Positions 1 to 10,457 of a stretch of 64,000 nucleotides of DNA are shown here, piece after piece. The DNA lies in contig NC_080164.1 of the NCBI RefSeq assembly GCF_950295315.1, positions 111,806,447-111,870,446 of the forward strand, in the 5' to 3' direction. The stretch is from Erinaceus europaeus (Eukaryota; Chordata; Mammalia; Eulipotyphla; Erinaceidae). Both the position numbers and the translations under genes were made by a program. Numbering within the stretch: position 1 is the first letter of the stretch; the number at the start of each line of letters is the position of its first letter. The notes under the pieces are model-generated. The model searched no databases, was not told the origin of the DNA, and saw only the letters and a program-made list of their open reading frames with translations.

Positions 1-165
1 ATTTAATGGAAATTAAAATACCATAAGAAAATAAACTGAAATGAGTACACTGATGAGAAAATCCAAATAATTAATGAGGTCACTTACTTCCTTCTACATT
101 TCCTCAAACTCCTCATGCTTCAATCTAATATTGCTAAAGTTAAATGAGAAAAAAGAATGGTATCT

Positions 166-416
166 GGGGAGTTGGGCCATAGCACAGCGGGTTAAGTGCA
201 TGTGGCGCAAAATGCAAGGACCTGCAGAAGGATCCCAGTTTGAGCACCCTGCTCCCCACCTGCAGGGAAGTCGCTTCACAAGCCATGAAGCAGGTATGCA
301 GGTATCTATCTTTCTCTCCTCTCTATCTTCCCCTCTTCTCTCCATTTCTCTCTGTCCTATCCAACAACAATAGTAACTACAACAATAAAAAGAAACAAGG
401 GCAACAAAAGGGAATG

Positions 417-444
<28 letters not shown>
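166..444 (+). mobile_element. SINE-A, full length
   Basis: The head carries an A-box-like TAGCACAGCGGG and a B-box-like stretch near 235-245. It is followed by the CT-rich body and the GGGCAACAAAAGGGAATGAATAAA tail that grades into an (AATA)n run. An imperfect flanking repeat (AAAAGAATGGTATCT / AAAAGAATATATACT) looks like a decayed target-site duplication. Several head bases differ from the commonest copies, so it is not among the youngest. Confidence 0.85.
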
Positions 445-448
<4 letters not shown>

Positions 449-582
449 TTTAAAAGAATATATACTAATTTAAAGACTGTTGGAAATCTGTTATTTTATT
501 CACTGGGAGACAGTTTATTTTCCTTTTCTGTGAATAAAAGATGGTTCTGTGTATAGGAAGGATTTAACATAGCACTTTCAGT

Positions 583-775
583 GTCTATCTGTTATGGTTG
601 GGTTTACATCTTCCAAATTTATATGTTGAAATTTCAGTTTCCAGTACCTCACAGTTCCCTATGGGGAGGTAAGGCCTTTAAAAAAAAGGTTATTGTATTA
701 ATGTGAGATCACTCATGGGAAGAAATAAGTCAAATGATTAGTTTCCCTATACCTGGGAGGGTCATCTTGAATGTG
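583..775 (+). mobile_element. MaLR-type LTR remnant (MST/MLT1-like)
   Basis: The opening TGTTATGGTTGGGTTTACAT, the following ATATGTTGAAATTTCAG, and a GGGGAGGTAAGGCCTTT stretch resemble the start of mammalian MST/MLT1 LTRs (TG-TATGGTTTGAATGTT ... ATATGTTGAAACC ... GGTGGGGCCTTT). This is pattern recall, not an alignment. No second LTR or internal region is seen. The remnant is degraded and abuts an L1-U copy. Confidence 0.45.
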
Positions 776-1600
776 AAATGAAATTGGGGCAGCTTGGAAC
801 GTTCCTACTCATAACCACAGAATGTGAGCTCAGATCTATAGGGATGCAAAGGTCACACAGGCTCCTAAGCTGAATATGGGCCCTAGATCAGATCAAATTG
901 ATTGGGTTTATAGTTAACAATATTTATACACCTTTCTCATACTTGGTAGCTACTGTCTTCCCTGATCCAGCTTTCTGGTCCTTTTCCCATCCATGACATC
1001 ATCTCCTCAGACAATAACTTAGATCCACCTGCATATCAGATGTCAGGCTCAGGGGAAAAAAAAAACTAGTATAGCCATGGGCTCTTTGGAAGATAACTAA
1101 AATAGGCTAAAATAGGATTGCTAACTATCTATAAAACATAGACCCCCCCCCCAAGTCTTCATCTGCACTATTCCAGCCTATTGTTGATTAGTCAACAATT
1201 TGTTTGACTCTATATGTTCACTCTTTTTTAGCCACCAGGTACCAGATGCTAATATGATGCCAACCAGACTTCCCTGGGCAGATGACCCCACCAATGTGTC
1301 CTTGAGCCCCACTTCCCCAGAGCCACATCCCACTAGGGAAAGAGACAAAGGTTGGGAGTATGGATCACTCTGCTAATGCTCAGGTTCAGCAGGGAAGCAA
1401 TTATAGACGCCAGACCTTCCACCTTCTGAACCCCGTAATGACCCTGGGTCAATACTTCCAGAGAGATCAAGAATAGGAAAGCTATCAGGGGATGGGATGG
1501 GATACAGAGTTCTAGGGGTGGGAATTGTGTGGAGTTGTACCCTTTTTATCCTAAGGTTTTTGTCAGTGTTTCCTTTTTTATAAATAAAAATAAAAAACAA
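776..1600 (+). mobile_element. L1-U copy 1 (5'-truncated L1 3' UTR)
   Basis: Roughly 825 bp collinear with the second half of the long 3' UTR seen complete at 51.7-53.8 kb. In order it has the GGAACGTTCCTACTC block, the GGGAGCTACTGTCTTCCCTGATCC-like block, a poly-C run (1141-1152), the GCCACCAGGTACCAGATGC block, the ACTCCCAGAG-type end block, and a terminal ATAAATAAAAATAAAA tail. No coding potential. Confidence 0.8.
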
Positions 1601-1661
1601 TCATAAGCTTGCTACTTTTTTTGAAAGTTGTAGGAAAAAACATAGATATGCCTTAAAATAC

Positions 1662-2138
1662 CGCTTCTGAATATGGGCCCCAGATCTAACTGATGGGGTC
1701 TACAGTCAACAATATTTATGCACCTTTCCCATATTAGGGAGCTACTCTCTTCCCTGATCCAGCTTTCTAGCCCTTTTTCCAGCCATGATATCATCTCCCC
1801 AGACAATAACTTGATCCACATGCATATCAGATGTCAGGCTCAGGAAAAAAATTAGTATAGTCACGGGCTCTTTGGAATATAACTAAAATAAGACTATTAG
1901 CTATCTTCAAAACAGAGACCCCAAATCTTCATCTACAATATTCCTGCCTTTATGTTCGTGATTAGTCAACAATTTGTTTGGCTTTATATGTTAACTCTTT
2001 TTTTAGCCACCAGGTTTAAGCTGCTACAATGATGCCAACCGGACCTTCCTGGAGAGATGACCCTACTAGTGTGTCCTCCCCAGCGGTCTGCCCTACTAGG
2101 GAAAGAGACAAGCTGGGAGTATGGATCGACCTGCCAAC
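1662..2138 (+). mobile_element. L1-U copy 2, interrupted
   Basis: Starts at CTGAATATGGGCCCCAGAT and runs through the GCCACCAGG block to GGATCGACCTGCCAACGC. It then switches abruptly to inverted L1 ORF2 sequence instead of the expected CATGTTCAGCGGGG. The missing 3' half is not found downstream, so the junction reflects an insertion plus deletion, or a rearrangement. Confidence 0.75.
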
Positions 2139-3126
2139 GCTATGAATCATGCTGCTATGAACATAGGTGTACAAATATCTTTTTGGTTGGGTGTTTTATG
2201 TACACTCCTATTAATTTGTAGTAATATAAATCACTATTTAATCAATATGAGTGGGGGAAAATTGATTTTTCATGTGTTTGTTAACCTTTTGGATCTCTTC
2301 TGTAGTGAGTGTTCCATTCATATCCTCTGCCCATTTTGGGATGGGGTCATTTGCTTTTTTGTTGCTAAGTTTTCTGAGTTCTTTGTATATTTTGGTTATT
2401 AGTCTCTTGTCTGATGTATGGCATGTGAATATCTTCTCCCATTCAGTGAGGTGTCCCCTTGTTTGTGTGATAGTATCTTTGGCTGTGCAGAAGTTTTTCA
2501 ATTTGATGTAGTACCATTGGTTTGTTTCTGCTTTAGTCTTCCTTGCAATTGGGTTTGTATCACCAAAGATGTCCTTGAGGTTTAGGTGGGAAAGTGTTTT
2601 ACCAATGTTTTCCTCTAAGTATTTAATAATATCTGGTCTACCCTCCAGGTCCTTGATCCCTTTGGAGTTTATTTTTGTTTCTGGTGAGATAAGTTGGTTC
2701 AGTTTCATTCTTCTGCATGTTTCAACACACTTTTCCCAGCACCATTTATTGAAGAGAGCCTCCTTCTTCCATTTAATATTTTTGCCCCCTTATCAAAGAT
2801 TAGATGTCCATAGGTGTGGGGGTTTAGATCTGGGCTTTCAATTCTGTTCCATTGTTCTGTGTGCCTATTTTTGTTCCAGTACTAGGCTGTTTTGATAATG
2901 ATGGCCTTATAGTTTAGGATCTGGGAGTGTGATGCTTCCATTTCTGTTTCTTTTCCTTAAGATTGTTTTGGCAACTTTAGGTGTTTTTTGTTCCAGATAA
3001 ATTATTGCAGTTTATGTTCTATTCTCTTAAAGAAGCTTGGTGGAACTTTGATGGGTATTTGTATATGACTTTGGGGAGAATATTCATTTTGATGATACTA
3101 ATTCTTCCAATCCATGAGCATGGGAT
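2139..3126 (-). pseudogene. L1 ORF2 fragments, inverted and rearranged
   Basis: Three pieces are joined. 2139-2190 is ORF2 C-terminal sequence in antisense. About 2190-2265 is sense L1 3' UTR (ATAAATCACTATTTAATCAA, as at 51.9 kb). 2266-3126 is a longer antisense ORF2 piece. On the minus strand this encodes a recognisable ORF2 C-terminal stretch ([20 protein letters not shown], and KKANDPIPKWAEDMN at about 2300-2350). The frame is broken by stops and shifts. The antisense block directly abuts sense L1-U copy 3, the usual outcome of twin priming. Confidence 0.8.
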
Positions 3127-3935
3127 GGGTTCTGAAACTGGGGCAGTTTGGAATGTTCCTACTCATGACCACAGAATGTGAACTCAGATCTACAGGGATG
3201 CAGAGGTTACATAGGCTCCTAAGCTGAATATGGGCCCCAGACCAAATCAAATTGATGGAGTTTACAGTCAACAATATTTATACCCCTTTCCCATATTAGG
3301 GAGCTACCCTCTTCCCTGATCCAACTTTCTGTCCCTTTTCCAGTCAATAACTTGGATACACCTACATATTAGATTTCAGGCTTAAGGAGGAAAAAAAAAA
3401 ACACAAAAACTAGTATGGCTACAGGCCCTTTGGAATATAACTAAAATATGTCTATTAGCTATCTACAAAATGGAGGACTCCCCAATACTTCATCTGCACT
3501 ATTCCAACCTTTAGGCCCATGATTGTTCAACAATTGGTTTGGTTTTATATGTTAACTATCTTTTCAGCCACCAGATTCCAGATGCTAGCGTGATGCTACC
3601 AGACATCCCTGGACAGATGACCCCACCAATGTGCCCTGGAGCTCCGCTTCCCCAGAGCCCCGCCCTACTAGGGAAAAAGAGAGGCAGGGTGGGAGTATGG
3701 ATCGACCAGTCAACACCCATGTTCAACGGGGAAGTAATTACAGAAGCCAGACCTTCCACCTTCTGCAACCCACAATGACCTTGGGTCCATACTCCCAGAG
3801 GGATAAAAAATAGGAAACTATCAGAGGAGGGGATGCAATATGGAGATCTGGTGGTGGGAACTGTATGGAGTTGTACCCCTCTTATCCTATGGTTTGTTAA
3901 GGTCTCCTTTTTAAAGTAAATAAATAAGTAAAAGA
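3127..3935 (+). mobile_element. L1-U copy 3, probably the sense arm of a twin-primed L1
   Basis: Starts at CTGAAACTGGGGCAGTTTGG and continues to the A-rich end (AAGTAAATAAATAAG). Because it begins exactly where antisense ORF2 ends, the simplest reading is one L1 insertion with an inverted 5' part (2266-3126) and this sense 3' part. Confidence 0.75.
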
Positions 3936-3941
3936 GAGGGT

Positions 3942-4270
3942 CAAATACCATGATGCCAATGTGACTTCCCTGTGCAGACAACCCCAACAATGTGCCCTGA
4001 AGCCTCACCTCCCTAGATCCCTGCCCTACCAGGTAAAGAGAAAGACAGGCTGGGAGTATGGATCCACCTTCCAAAACCCATGTTTAGTAGGGAAGTAATT
4101 ACAGAAGCCAGACATTCCACCTTCTGCACTCCCAGAGGGATAAGGAACAGGAAATCTATCAAGGGAGGAGATTGGATATGGATTTCTGGTGGTGAGAATT
4201 GTGTGGAATTTTACCCATCTTATTCTATGGTCTTGTCAATATTTCCATTTTATAAATAAAAAAAAAGGAA
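3942..4270 (+). mobile_element. L1-U copy 4, short 3' piece
   Basis: Begins at TACCATGATGCCAATGTGAC and runs to TTCCATTTTATAAATAAAAAAAAA. It carries only the last about 320 bp of the 3' UTR and has a 16-base internal difference near the end block relative to copy 3. Confidence 0.8.
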
Positions 4271-4611
4271 ATCAGATTTTTACACTTGCCTTTTGCATCC
4301 AGATATAGATCCATGGCAATGTTCTCTACAATTATTTAAATATCTTTCTTAGAAATGTTTCAATACCAAGAGTCTGACTTGGACACATTTCCTATGAAGA
4401 GGCAAGGCAAAATTTTACCACCCATCAGGAATACAAGAAAGGATGGTAAGGACAGTTCTGACAAATTAGCTGCAGTTAGTAGCTAATCAGTTGTAGTTGC
4501 TAGTGAATAAGCCAATCATTTGTAGTTACTAATTAATTATTTATGTCTGAAATACAGTTAACAAATTTCTAGACCTTGCAGTTGACATATGGGAAACAAA
4601 ATGACTATTTT
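4271..4611. other. no recognised feature
   Basis: AT-rich unique-looking DNA. It has a degenerate local duplication around AGCTGCAGTTAGTAGC / AATCAGTTGTAGTTGC (4469-4540). No frame or RNA signal. Confidence 0.5.
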
Positions 4612-4768
4612 TAAATTTTTTATTATCTTTATTTATTTATTGGCTAGAGACAGTCAGCCCTTCTTCACAAGTCACAAAGCTTTCTCCCTGGGGACCAGGG
4701 GGCTTGAACTTGGGTCTTTGCACATGTAACATGTGTGTTCAACCAAGTGTACTACCACCCTCTGCCGC
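4612..4768 (-). mobile_element. SINE-B, internally deleted
   Basis: Reads TTATCTTTATTTATTTATTGG at the left (inverted tail) and CTTGAACTTGGGTCTTTGCAC toward the right (inverted B-box region). Most of the CT-rich body is missing compared with other copies. Confidence 0.75.
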
Positions 4769-4990
4769 TCACTTTTTGTAGAAAATGTCTTCAGTTTTCT
4801 AAGCAAACACAGCAGAATATTATAACAGTGACTTCTAAATGCTTAGTGCAAGGAATTTAATAGGAGCTGCACTGTTGTATGGTGAGATGCCTTGATTATC
4901 TTTCAGTGAAAATCTGATTGCATTGATTTCAAAAATTAAGTTGAAGACTGGACCCCAATTCTAAATGTCATTAAAAACACCATTTTTAAT

Positions 4991-5212
4991 GGGAGTCAGG
5001 CGGTAGAGCAGTGGGTTAAGCATATGTGGCACAAAGTGTGAGGACTGGCTCAAGCATCCTAGAGGAGTCAATTCACAGGCGGTGAAGCAGGTCTGTAAGG
5101 TGTCTGTAGGTGTCTCCTGCCTCTGTCTTCCCTTCCTCTCTTCATCTCTCTCTGTCCTATCTAACAACGACATCAATAACACAACAATAATAACTAAAAC
5201 AATAAAACAACA
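4991..5212 (+). mobile_element. SINE-A
   Basis: Head GGGAGTCAGGCGGTAGAGCAG, a shortened central part (the B box is replaced by GGCTCAAGCATCC), CTTCATCTCTCTCTGTCCTA body, and an ACAACAATAATAACTAAAAC tail. Confidence 0.8.
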
Positions 5213-5430
5213 CTGCTTATAACAGGAAGATTAAAAAAAGCCTCAAACAAGATGTATCCTCTTTAATTCATGTATTATGAAGGTTTAGCCTACCTCTCTT
5301 GCAAAACTTCTTGACTCCTATACAATTTTTCCCCACATTTAATGTAATAAAGCCTATTTTGTTATATCAGTAGTAAGAATTAATTTCTCATCTAACACTC
5401 TAGTCAGGAATATTGGTAGAAATGCAATTG

Positions 5431-5674
5431 GAAAAGTAATTACAGGGAACAGGTGGTGGCGCACCTGATTGAGCCCACATGTAACAATGTGAAAGGACCT
5501 GGTTTCGAGCCCCCAGTTCCCACCTGCAGGAAGAAAGCTATGCGAATGGTGAAGCAGGACTGCAGGTATCTCTCTATCTCTCCCTCTCTATCACCCCCTT
5601 CCCTCTAGATTTCTGGCTGTCTCTATCCAGTAAAAAAAAAAAAAAAAAATTTAAAAAAAGAAAAGTAATTACAG
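5431..5674 (+). mobile_element. SINE-B with 15-bp target-site duplication
   Basis: Element 5446-5659, flanked by perfect copies of GAAAAGTAATTACAG at 5431-5445 and 5660-5674. Good head (AGGTGGTGGCGCACCTGATT), B box (GGTTTCGAGCC) and CTCTATCCAGT plus poly-A tail. The perfect duplication marks a comparatively recent insertion. Confidence 0.92.
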
Positions 5675-5997
5675 TAATTTACAGTACATCATTTTTCTTT
5701 GTTTTAAATGGCATGGTTAAAATATATTTAATCTGAATGTCATTCTTAAGACAGTATATATTGAAAAGATTTCATCTTATATGCACTTAAACCATATCTT
5801 TTTCCAATTATTACATGAGTACTTCCAAAATGGACCAAGAAAAGGAAGAGCACACTTTTCTTTTAGCAACCCTATTTATTCCCAGAGAGAAGGGTAGTCA
5901 AGTGTCTCCAATTTCCATCAAAGCTAATGTTTTAGGAGCTTCGCTAACAGGACAGCAGATGACATGGTTCTGAGCACTCATAATGTCTAGAAAAGGA
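5675..5997. other. no recognised feature
   Basis: Unique AT-rich sequence. No splice-flanked open stretch noticed. Confidence 0.4.
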
Positions 5998-6145
5998 ATG
6001 CCCCAGAGGAATAAAGAATAGGAAAGCTTTCAAGTGAGGGAATGGGATATAGAGATCTGGTGGTGGGAATTGTGTGGAACTGTAACCCTCTTATCCTATG
6101 GTCTTGTCAATATTTCCATTTTATAAATAAATTTAAAAAAAAAGA
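5998..6145 (+). mobile_element. L1-U copy 5, terminal 145 bp only
   Basis: Contains only the last block (CCCAGAGGAATAAAGAATAGG through GTCTTGTCAATATTTCC) and an ATAAATAAATTTAAAAA tail. A very short 5'-truncated copy. Confidence 0.78.
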
Positions 6146-6510
6146 AAAGTAAAGTAAAGGAAGCAGAAGAGTGATAGAAGGCTGATTTCACTTGCCCATG
6201 AAAAAGACCTGCCACACTGACATGGAAAGAGGGGAAATGACAGCTTTTATCTTAGTTATCATTGGCCATGTATAATTTTAAATGGTTTTAGGTACAAATT
6301 GAATGCATTAGCAAGTTTTTTCAGGATATGGTTGTTAAGACACATTAAAGGTCTTCAATGTACCGAGGTTCTCTCAACACATTTATGAAGTTACAGTGCA
6401 CTGCAACACAGTGTCATTTCCACACATTTTATGTTTATAGAAGGATTAAAATAAGTTATTTACCAGATGACTGGTAGAAAAAAAAGAGAAAAAATGTATG
6501 AGTCCTTTTT
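6146..6510. other. no recognised feature
   Basis: Unique sequence between an L1-U tail and an inverted SINE-A. Nothing gene-like seen. Confidence 0.4.
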
Positions 6511-6804
6511 TATATTTATTTATTCCCTTTTGTTGCCCTTGTTGTTTTATTGTTGTGGTTATTATTGTTGTTGTTATTCATGTTGTTGTTGCCAGATAGT
6601 ACAGAGAGAAATCGAGAGAGTAGGGGAAGACAGAGAGGAGGAGAGAAAGATAGACACTTGCAGACCTGCCTCACCATTTGTGAAGTGACGCCCTGAAGGT
6701 GAGGAGCTGGGGGCTCGAACCGGGATTCTTACACCATCCTTGTGCTTTGTGCCACCTGTGCTTTGCATTACCAGCACTTAACCGACTGCTACCACCTGAC
6801 TCCC
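6511..6804 (-). mobile_element. SINE-A
   Basis: Inverted copy: TATTTATTCCCTTTTGTTGCC tail at left, GGGGCTCGAACCGGGATTCT-like inverted B box, and head ending CACCTGACTCCC at right. The GTTGTT-rich tail is expanded, with (TTG)n and (TTA)n units. Confidence 0.85.
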
Positions 6805-6819
6805 TTTTTTTTTTTTTAC

Positions 6820-7085
6820 TGTTTGTTTTGTTTTTGTCATCATTAGGGCCTTATATCACTTTTTCAGAGAGGCAGACAGAGAGGGAGTCAGAGACAGAAA
6901 GAGGGAGGGAGAGACAGCAAAAGAGGCAGAGAGGCAAAGAAACAGAGACAAAGCGACATGCAGAGAGAGAGAGACAGACTCAGAGAGCTGCGCTAAAGCC
7001 CCTTCCAATGTGGTGGAGGCTGAGCTTAAAACCAGGTCGTGTACATGGTAAAGCAGCACACTACCCAGATGAGCAATTTCACTGA
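6820..7085 (-). mobile_element. SINE-C (older tRNA-like SINE)
   Basis: An inverted element with a GAGAGGCAGACAGAG purine-rich body (6868-6990), then AAAACCAGGTCGTGTACATGG and GCAGCACACTACCCAGATGAG. The layout matches the copies at 25.6, 47.8 and 54.4 kb: purine body, degenerate inverted B box, then a GTACATGGTAA-type stretch. It is diverged, so the boundaries are approximate. Confidence 0.55.
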
Positions 7086-7324
7086 CCAGAAATATAACAT
7101 ACGAGTTTTATTTCATAATTTTCAAACTTTAATTTTAGGTACTTTCAAATGCAAAAAGAATGATTTAGTATTAGATGATTTCTTTACCAGAAATGTAAAC
7201 AGTATGCCTTCCACAAACTTAGTAAAGTAAGAGGTACTAACAACTATATTAGCCATCAAAAACCAGTATCATATATTATAAGCACCTGGAACTTCCATCT
7301 GCTCATAAAAACACTGACACCCCA

Positions 7325-7374
7325 AATATGGGAAAGAAGTATAAATATTGTTATTTATACTTCTTTCCCATATT
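7325..7374. repeat. perfect 23-bp inverted repeat, 4-nt loop
   Basis: Left arm 7325-7347 and right arm 7352-7374 are exact reverse complements around the loop TTGT (7348-7351). The right arm is ordinary L1-U sequence. The left arm has no counterpart in other copies, so it was created at or after insertion. Confidence 0.93.
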
Positions 7375-8012
7375 AGGGAACTACTCTCTTCCCTGATCCA
7401 GCTTTCTGGTCCTTTTCCCAGCCATAATATCATCTCTCCAGACAATAATTAGGATCCACCTGCATATTAGATTTCAGGGTCAGGCAAAAAACAAAAACAC
7501 TAGTATAGCTACAGGCCCTTTGAAATATAACTAAAATATGACTACTAGCTATCTTCAAAATGGAGGACCCCCCAACACTTCATCTGCACTATTCCAGCCT
7601 TTAGGTCCATGACTGTTCAACAATTTGTTTGGTTTTGTATGTTAATTCTCTTTTCAGCCACCAGATTCCAGATGCTAGCAGGATGCCAACCAGACTTCCC
7701 TGGACAGACAACCCCATCAATGTGCCTTGGAGCTCTGCCTCCCCCGAGCCCCACCCCACTAGGGAAAGAGAGAGACAGGTTGGGAGTATGGATCAACCTG
7801 TCAACGCCCATGTTCAGCGGGGAAGCAATTACAGAATCCAGACCTTCAACCTTCTGCATCTCACAATGATCTTGGGTCGATACTCCCTGAGGGTTAAACA
7901 ATAGGAAAGCTATCAGGAGAGGGGATGGGATATGGAGGTCTGGTGTTGGGAACTGTGTGAGGTTGTACCCCTCTTATCCTATGGTTTTGTCAATGTTTCC
8001 TTTATATAAAAA
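7325..8012 (+). mobile_element. L1-U copy 6 with a fold-back 5' end
   Basis: From TTATACTTCTTTCCCATATTAGG the copy is a regular L1-U to the ATATAAAAAAATTAAAA tail. Its first 23 bases are mirrored by an exact inverted copy immediately upstream, making a perfect 23-bp stem with a 4-nt loop (see the hairpin entry). A (CA)n-like stretch follows the tail. Confidence 0.8.
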
Positions 8013-8029
8013 AATTAAAACACACACAT

Positions 8030-8547
8030 ACACACAGACACATTTACATAGCAGCAATATTGATCCTCCAGAATGAGAGAAACCAGGAAGATAGTGTTTC
8101 TATTCATTTTATATCAGCAGATGTGAGGATATATCTGACCTTCACTTTGCTCACCCTTAAAAAGTCATTTACTCTCAATGATCAGTATCATTAATTCCTG
8201 GTGATACTTTAAGAATTCAATTAGCTGTAGCCAAAGATATGATTCTTATGCAATTTTTGCCAAGCAAGACATAAAATGGAAATACCAAATAACACTGAAC
8301 TTTGAAACACTAGAATTATTTTCTCTGTTTGTTGTAGAATACTAAAGGCATATTATCCAATAAATGCTAGGGCATTATTTAGCATTTAACAACTCTCTGA
8401 TGCAAAAAAAATAAAACTTCTAACAATTACTGTCATTAAGCAAAAACATCAGTATCTATTAGAAAACTAATAATCTACTTTGCTGAGATAGCAGCCTTGG
8501 AATGTAGACACTCAGTCACTATAATAAGTATAAGCTATAAGTTGAGT
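8030..8547. other. no recognised feature
   Basis: Unique AT-rich DNA after a short CA-rich patch. No supported gene or RNA. Confidence 0.4.
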
Positions 8548-9372
8548 TAGATGTTTGAGCCCTTTAGAATATACCTAAAGTAGACTTCCTAGCTTTTTCA
8601 AAAATGTAGACACTAAATCTTTTTTTAAAATTTTTATATTTATTTATTTATTTTCCCTTTTGTTGTCCTTGTTTTCATTGTTGTTGTAGTTATTGTTATT
8701 GATGTCGTCATTGTTGGATAGAACAAAGCGAAGTAGAGAGAGGGTTGGAAGACAAAAAGGGGGAGAGAAAGATAGGCACCTGCAGATCTGCTTCACCACC
8801 TGTGAAGCGAATCCCCTGCAGGTGGGGAGCAGGGGGCTTGAACCGGGATCCTTCTGCCAGTCCTTGAGCTTTGCACCACCTGCGCTTAACCCACTGTGCT
8901 ACAGCCTGACTCCCAGAGACCCTAATTTTAATCTGCTCTATTCTTGCCTTTAGGTTCCTGAATATTAAACAATTTGTTCTGGTTTATAATGTTTTTCAGC
9001 CACCAATTTGCAGATGCTACCATGAGGCCATCCTGAATTCCCTGGGCAAACAACTTCACCAGTGTTTCTTGGAACCCCACCTCTCCAGCGCCCTGCCCCA
9101 CTAGGGAAGGACAGAAACAGGCTGGGAGTATGAATTGACCTGCCAACACCCAGGTCCAATGGAAAAGCAATTACAGAAATCAGATCACCCACCACCTTCT
9201 GCACCCCATAGTGATTCTGGGTCCATACTCCCAGAGGGATAAAGGGTAGGAAAGCTTCCAATGGAGGGGATAGGATGTGGAACCCTTGTGGTGGGAATTG
9301 TGTAGAATTTTACCCCTCTTATCCAACAGACTTGTTGATCATAATTAAATCAATAAAAATATTTTAAAAGAT
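8548..9372 (+). mobile_element. L1-U copy 7, split by a SINE-A
   Basis: The left part ends at GTAGACACTAAATCT and the right part resumes at AGACCCTAATTTTAATCTGC. Its 3' end differs from most copies: ...GACTTGTTGATCATAATTAAATCAATAAAA. This matches the end at 53.8 kb (GATCACTATTAAATCACT) and defines an older terminal subtype. Confidence 0.8.
8621..8914 (-). mobile_element. SINE-A inserted in L1-U copy 7
   Basis: Inverted tail TTATTTATTTTCCCTTTTGTTG at left, inverted B box CTTGAACCGGGATCC, and head at right (CAGCCTGACTCCC). The flanks AGACACTAAATCT / AGACCCTAATTTT are a decayed target-site duplication, so the SINE is younger than its L1-U host. Confidence 0.85.
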
Positions 9373-10308
9373 GCAGTCTTCATAGGAAAAATATATACTA
9401 TTTTATGATAAAACACAAAAGTCAAAAATGTATACTGAACTTACAAAATGTGTGTCAACTTATCTTTACCAGTCCAACTAAACACAAATTGTTGCATGTA
9501 CATAAGGGTATCTTCCAACTTCCGGAGTTTATCTCTTATTCTGTTATGGCTTTGCCCTTATAATAATCCTAATAAAATCCTGACATCTTTGGTGAAGTTA
9601 TAAAATAGCTAACTAACATGTTCTAGTTTTTAAAATAAACAACTGACCATACATAACATCCAAGAAGACTTCTTCATTATTTCTCAAGTATAAAGACATC
9701 AAAAGGAGGATTCGACTAATATTACTACTAAAATAGTTATTTATGTCCTCAACTATTTTTAAAATACCTTGTGCTTAACTGAATGTTTACACATTCCACT
9801 TCCTGATTCTAGCAATGTTTCTGTCATTATTTTTATTTTAATGGGTGCAAAAAATAATAATCATGAATAAGAGTCATAGATGAGCATCTAACCAGTAAAT
9901 GAAGACTTTACTTCTCAGTTAGGGGAAAGGCAGTCCACCTAAATTAATTGTTTAAAACAAGGTTAAAATAAACAAACACCTGGCACTTCTGATTCATGTG
10001 ACACCAGGTTATCACAATCAAATCTTGGCAGAAAGGCAAAAACTGGGCTCCATAAACTCAGGAATTGAAATTTCACTGATTCTCTATTCAGTAACCATAA
10101 GAACAAGGAGATGTAAGCATTTTAAATGTGCTCCCCACCTACTAACACAGCTATCCTTATTGCCAAAGCACACTTGTTTATTTCACAAGTAAACAATATA
10201 GTCAGTTGAGTAAGGGTGTTCCAACAGAAAGCAATAGCAGTTCCTTTTCATGTTTTGTTTTGTTTGGTTTGTAGGTTTTTTTGTTTTGTTTGTTTGTTTG
10301 TTTTTTAC
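9373..10308. other. unique DNA, likely intron
   Basis: About 940 bp without a recognised repeat, ending in a T/G-rich simple stretch (10249-10303). It lies just downstream, on the minus strand, of the candidate exon at 10309-10392, so it would be intronic. Confidence 0.45.
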
Positions 10309-10392
10309 CTTGAAAGGCAACGATGATGGCTCTTCAGTAAGAGGACTAACAGGAAGTGAAGTGGTGCTGCTTCCTGGGCTCATGTCTGCACT
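10309..10392 (-). CDS. 84-nt protein-coding exon (28 codons, phase 0/0)
   Basis: On the minus strand an acceptor with a good pyrimidine tract (TCTATTTTCTTTGCAG) precedes 84 nt open in one frame. It ends AAG followed by donor GTAAAA. The peptide is SADMSPGSSTTSLPVSPLTE-EPSSLPFK, 28 residues rich in Ser/Thr/Pro, so probably a disordered linker. Exon length is a multiple of three with phase 0 on both sides, so skipping would keep frame (a possible cassette exon). An inverted SINE-A starts only 79 bp upstream of the acceptor. I do not recognise the gene securely. A weak recollection points to coiled-coil serine-rich proteins (CCSER1/CCSER2), but I cannot test it. It is the best evidence for a host gene, transcribed right to left. 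Confidence 0.65.
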
Positions 10393-10457
10393 CTGCAAAG
10401 AAAATAGAATTAAATTGAAGAGATGCATTTATGTAGCCACTGTAGTATTCCCTATTT

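Noticed and set aside
3556..4074. 172-codon minus-strand open frame
   Set aside because: Antisense to two L1-U copies; similar antisense frames occur in other L1-U copies (7617-7901, 8965-9261, 41212-41500), so it is a repeat artefact.
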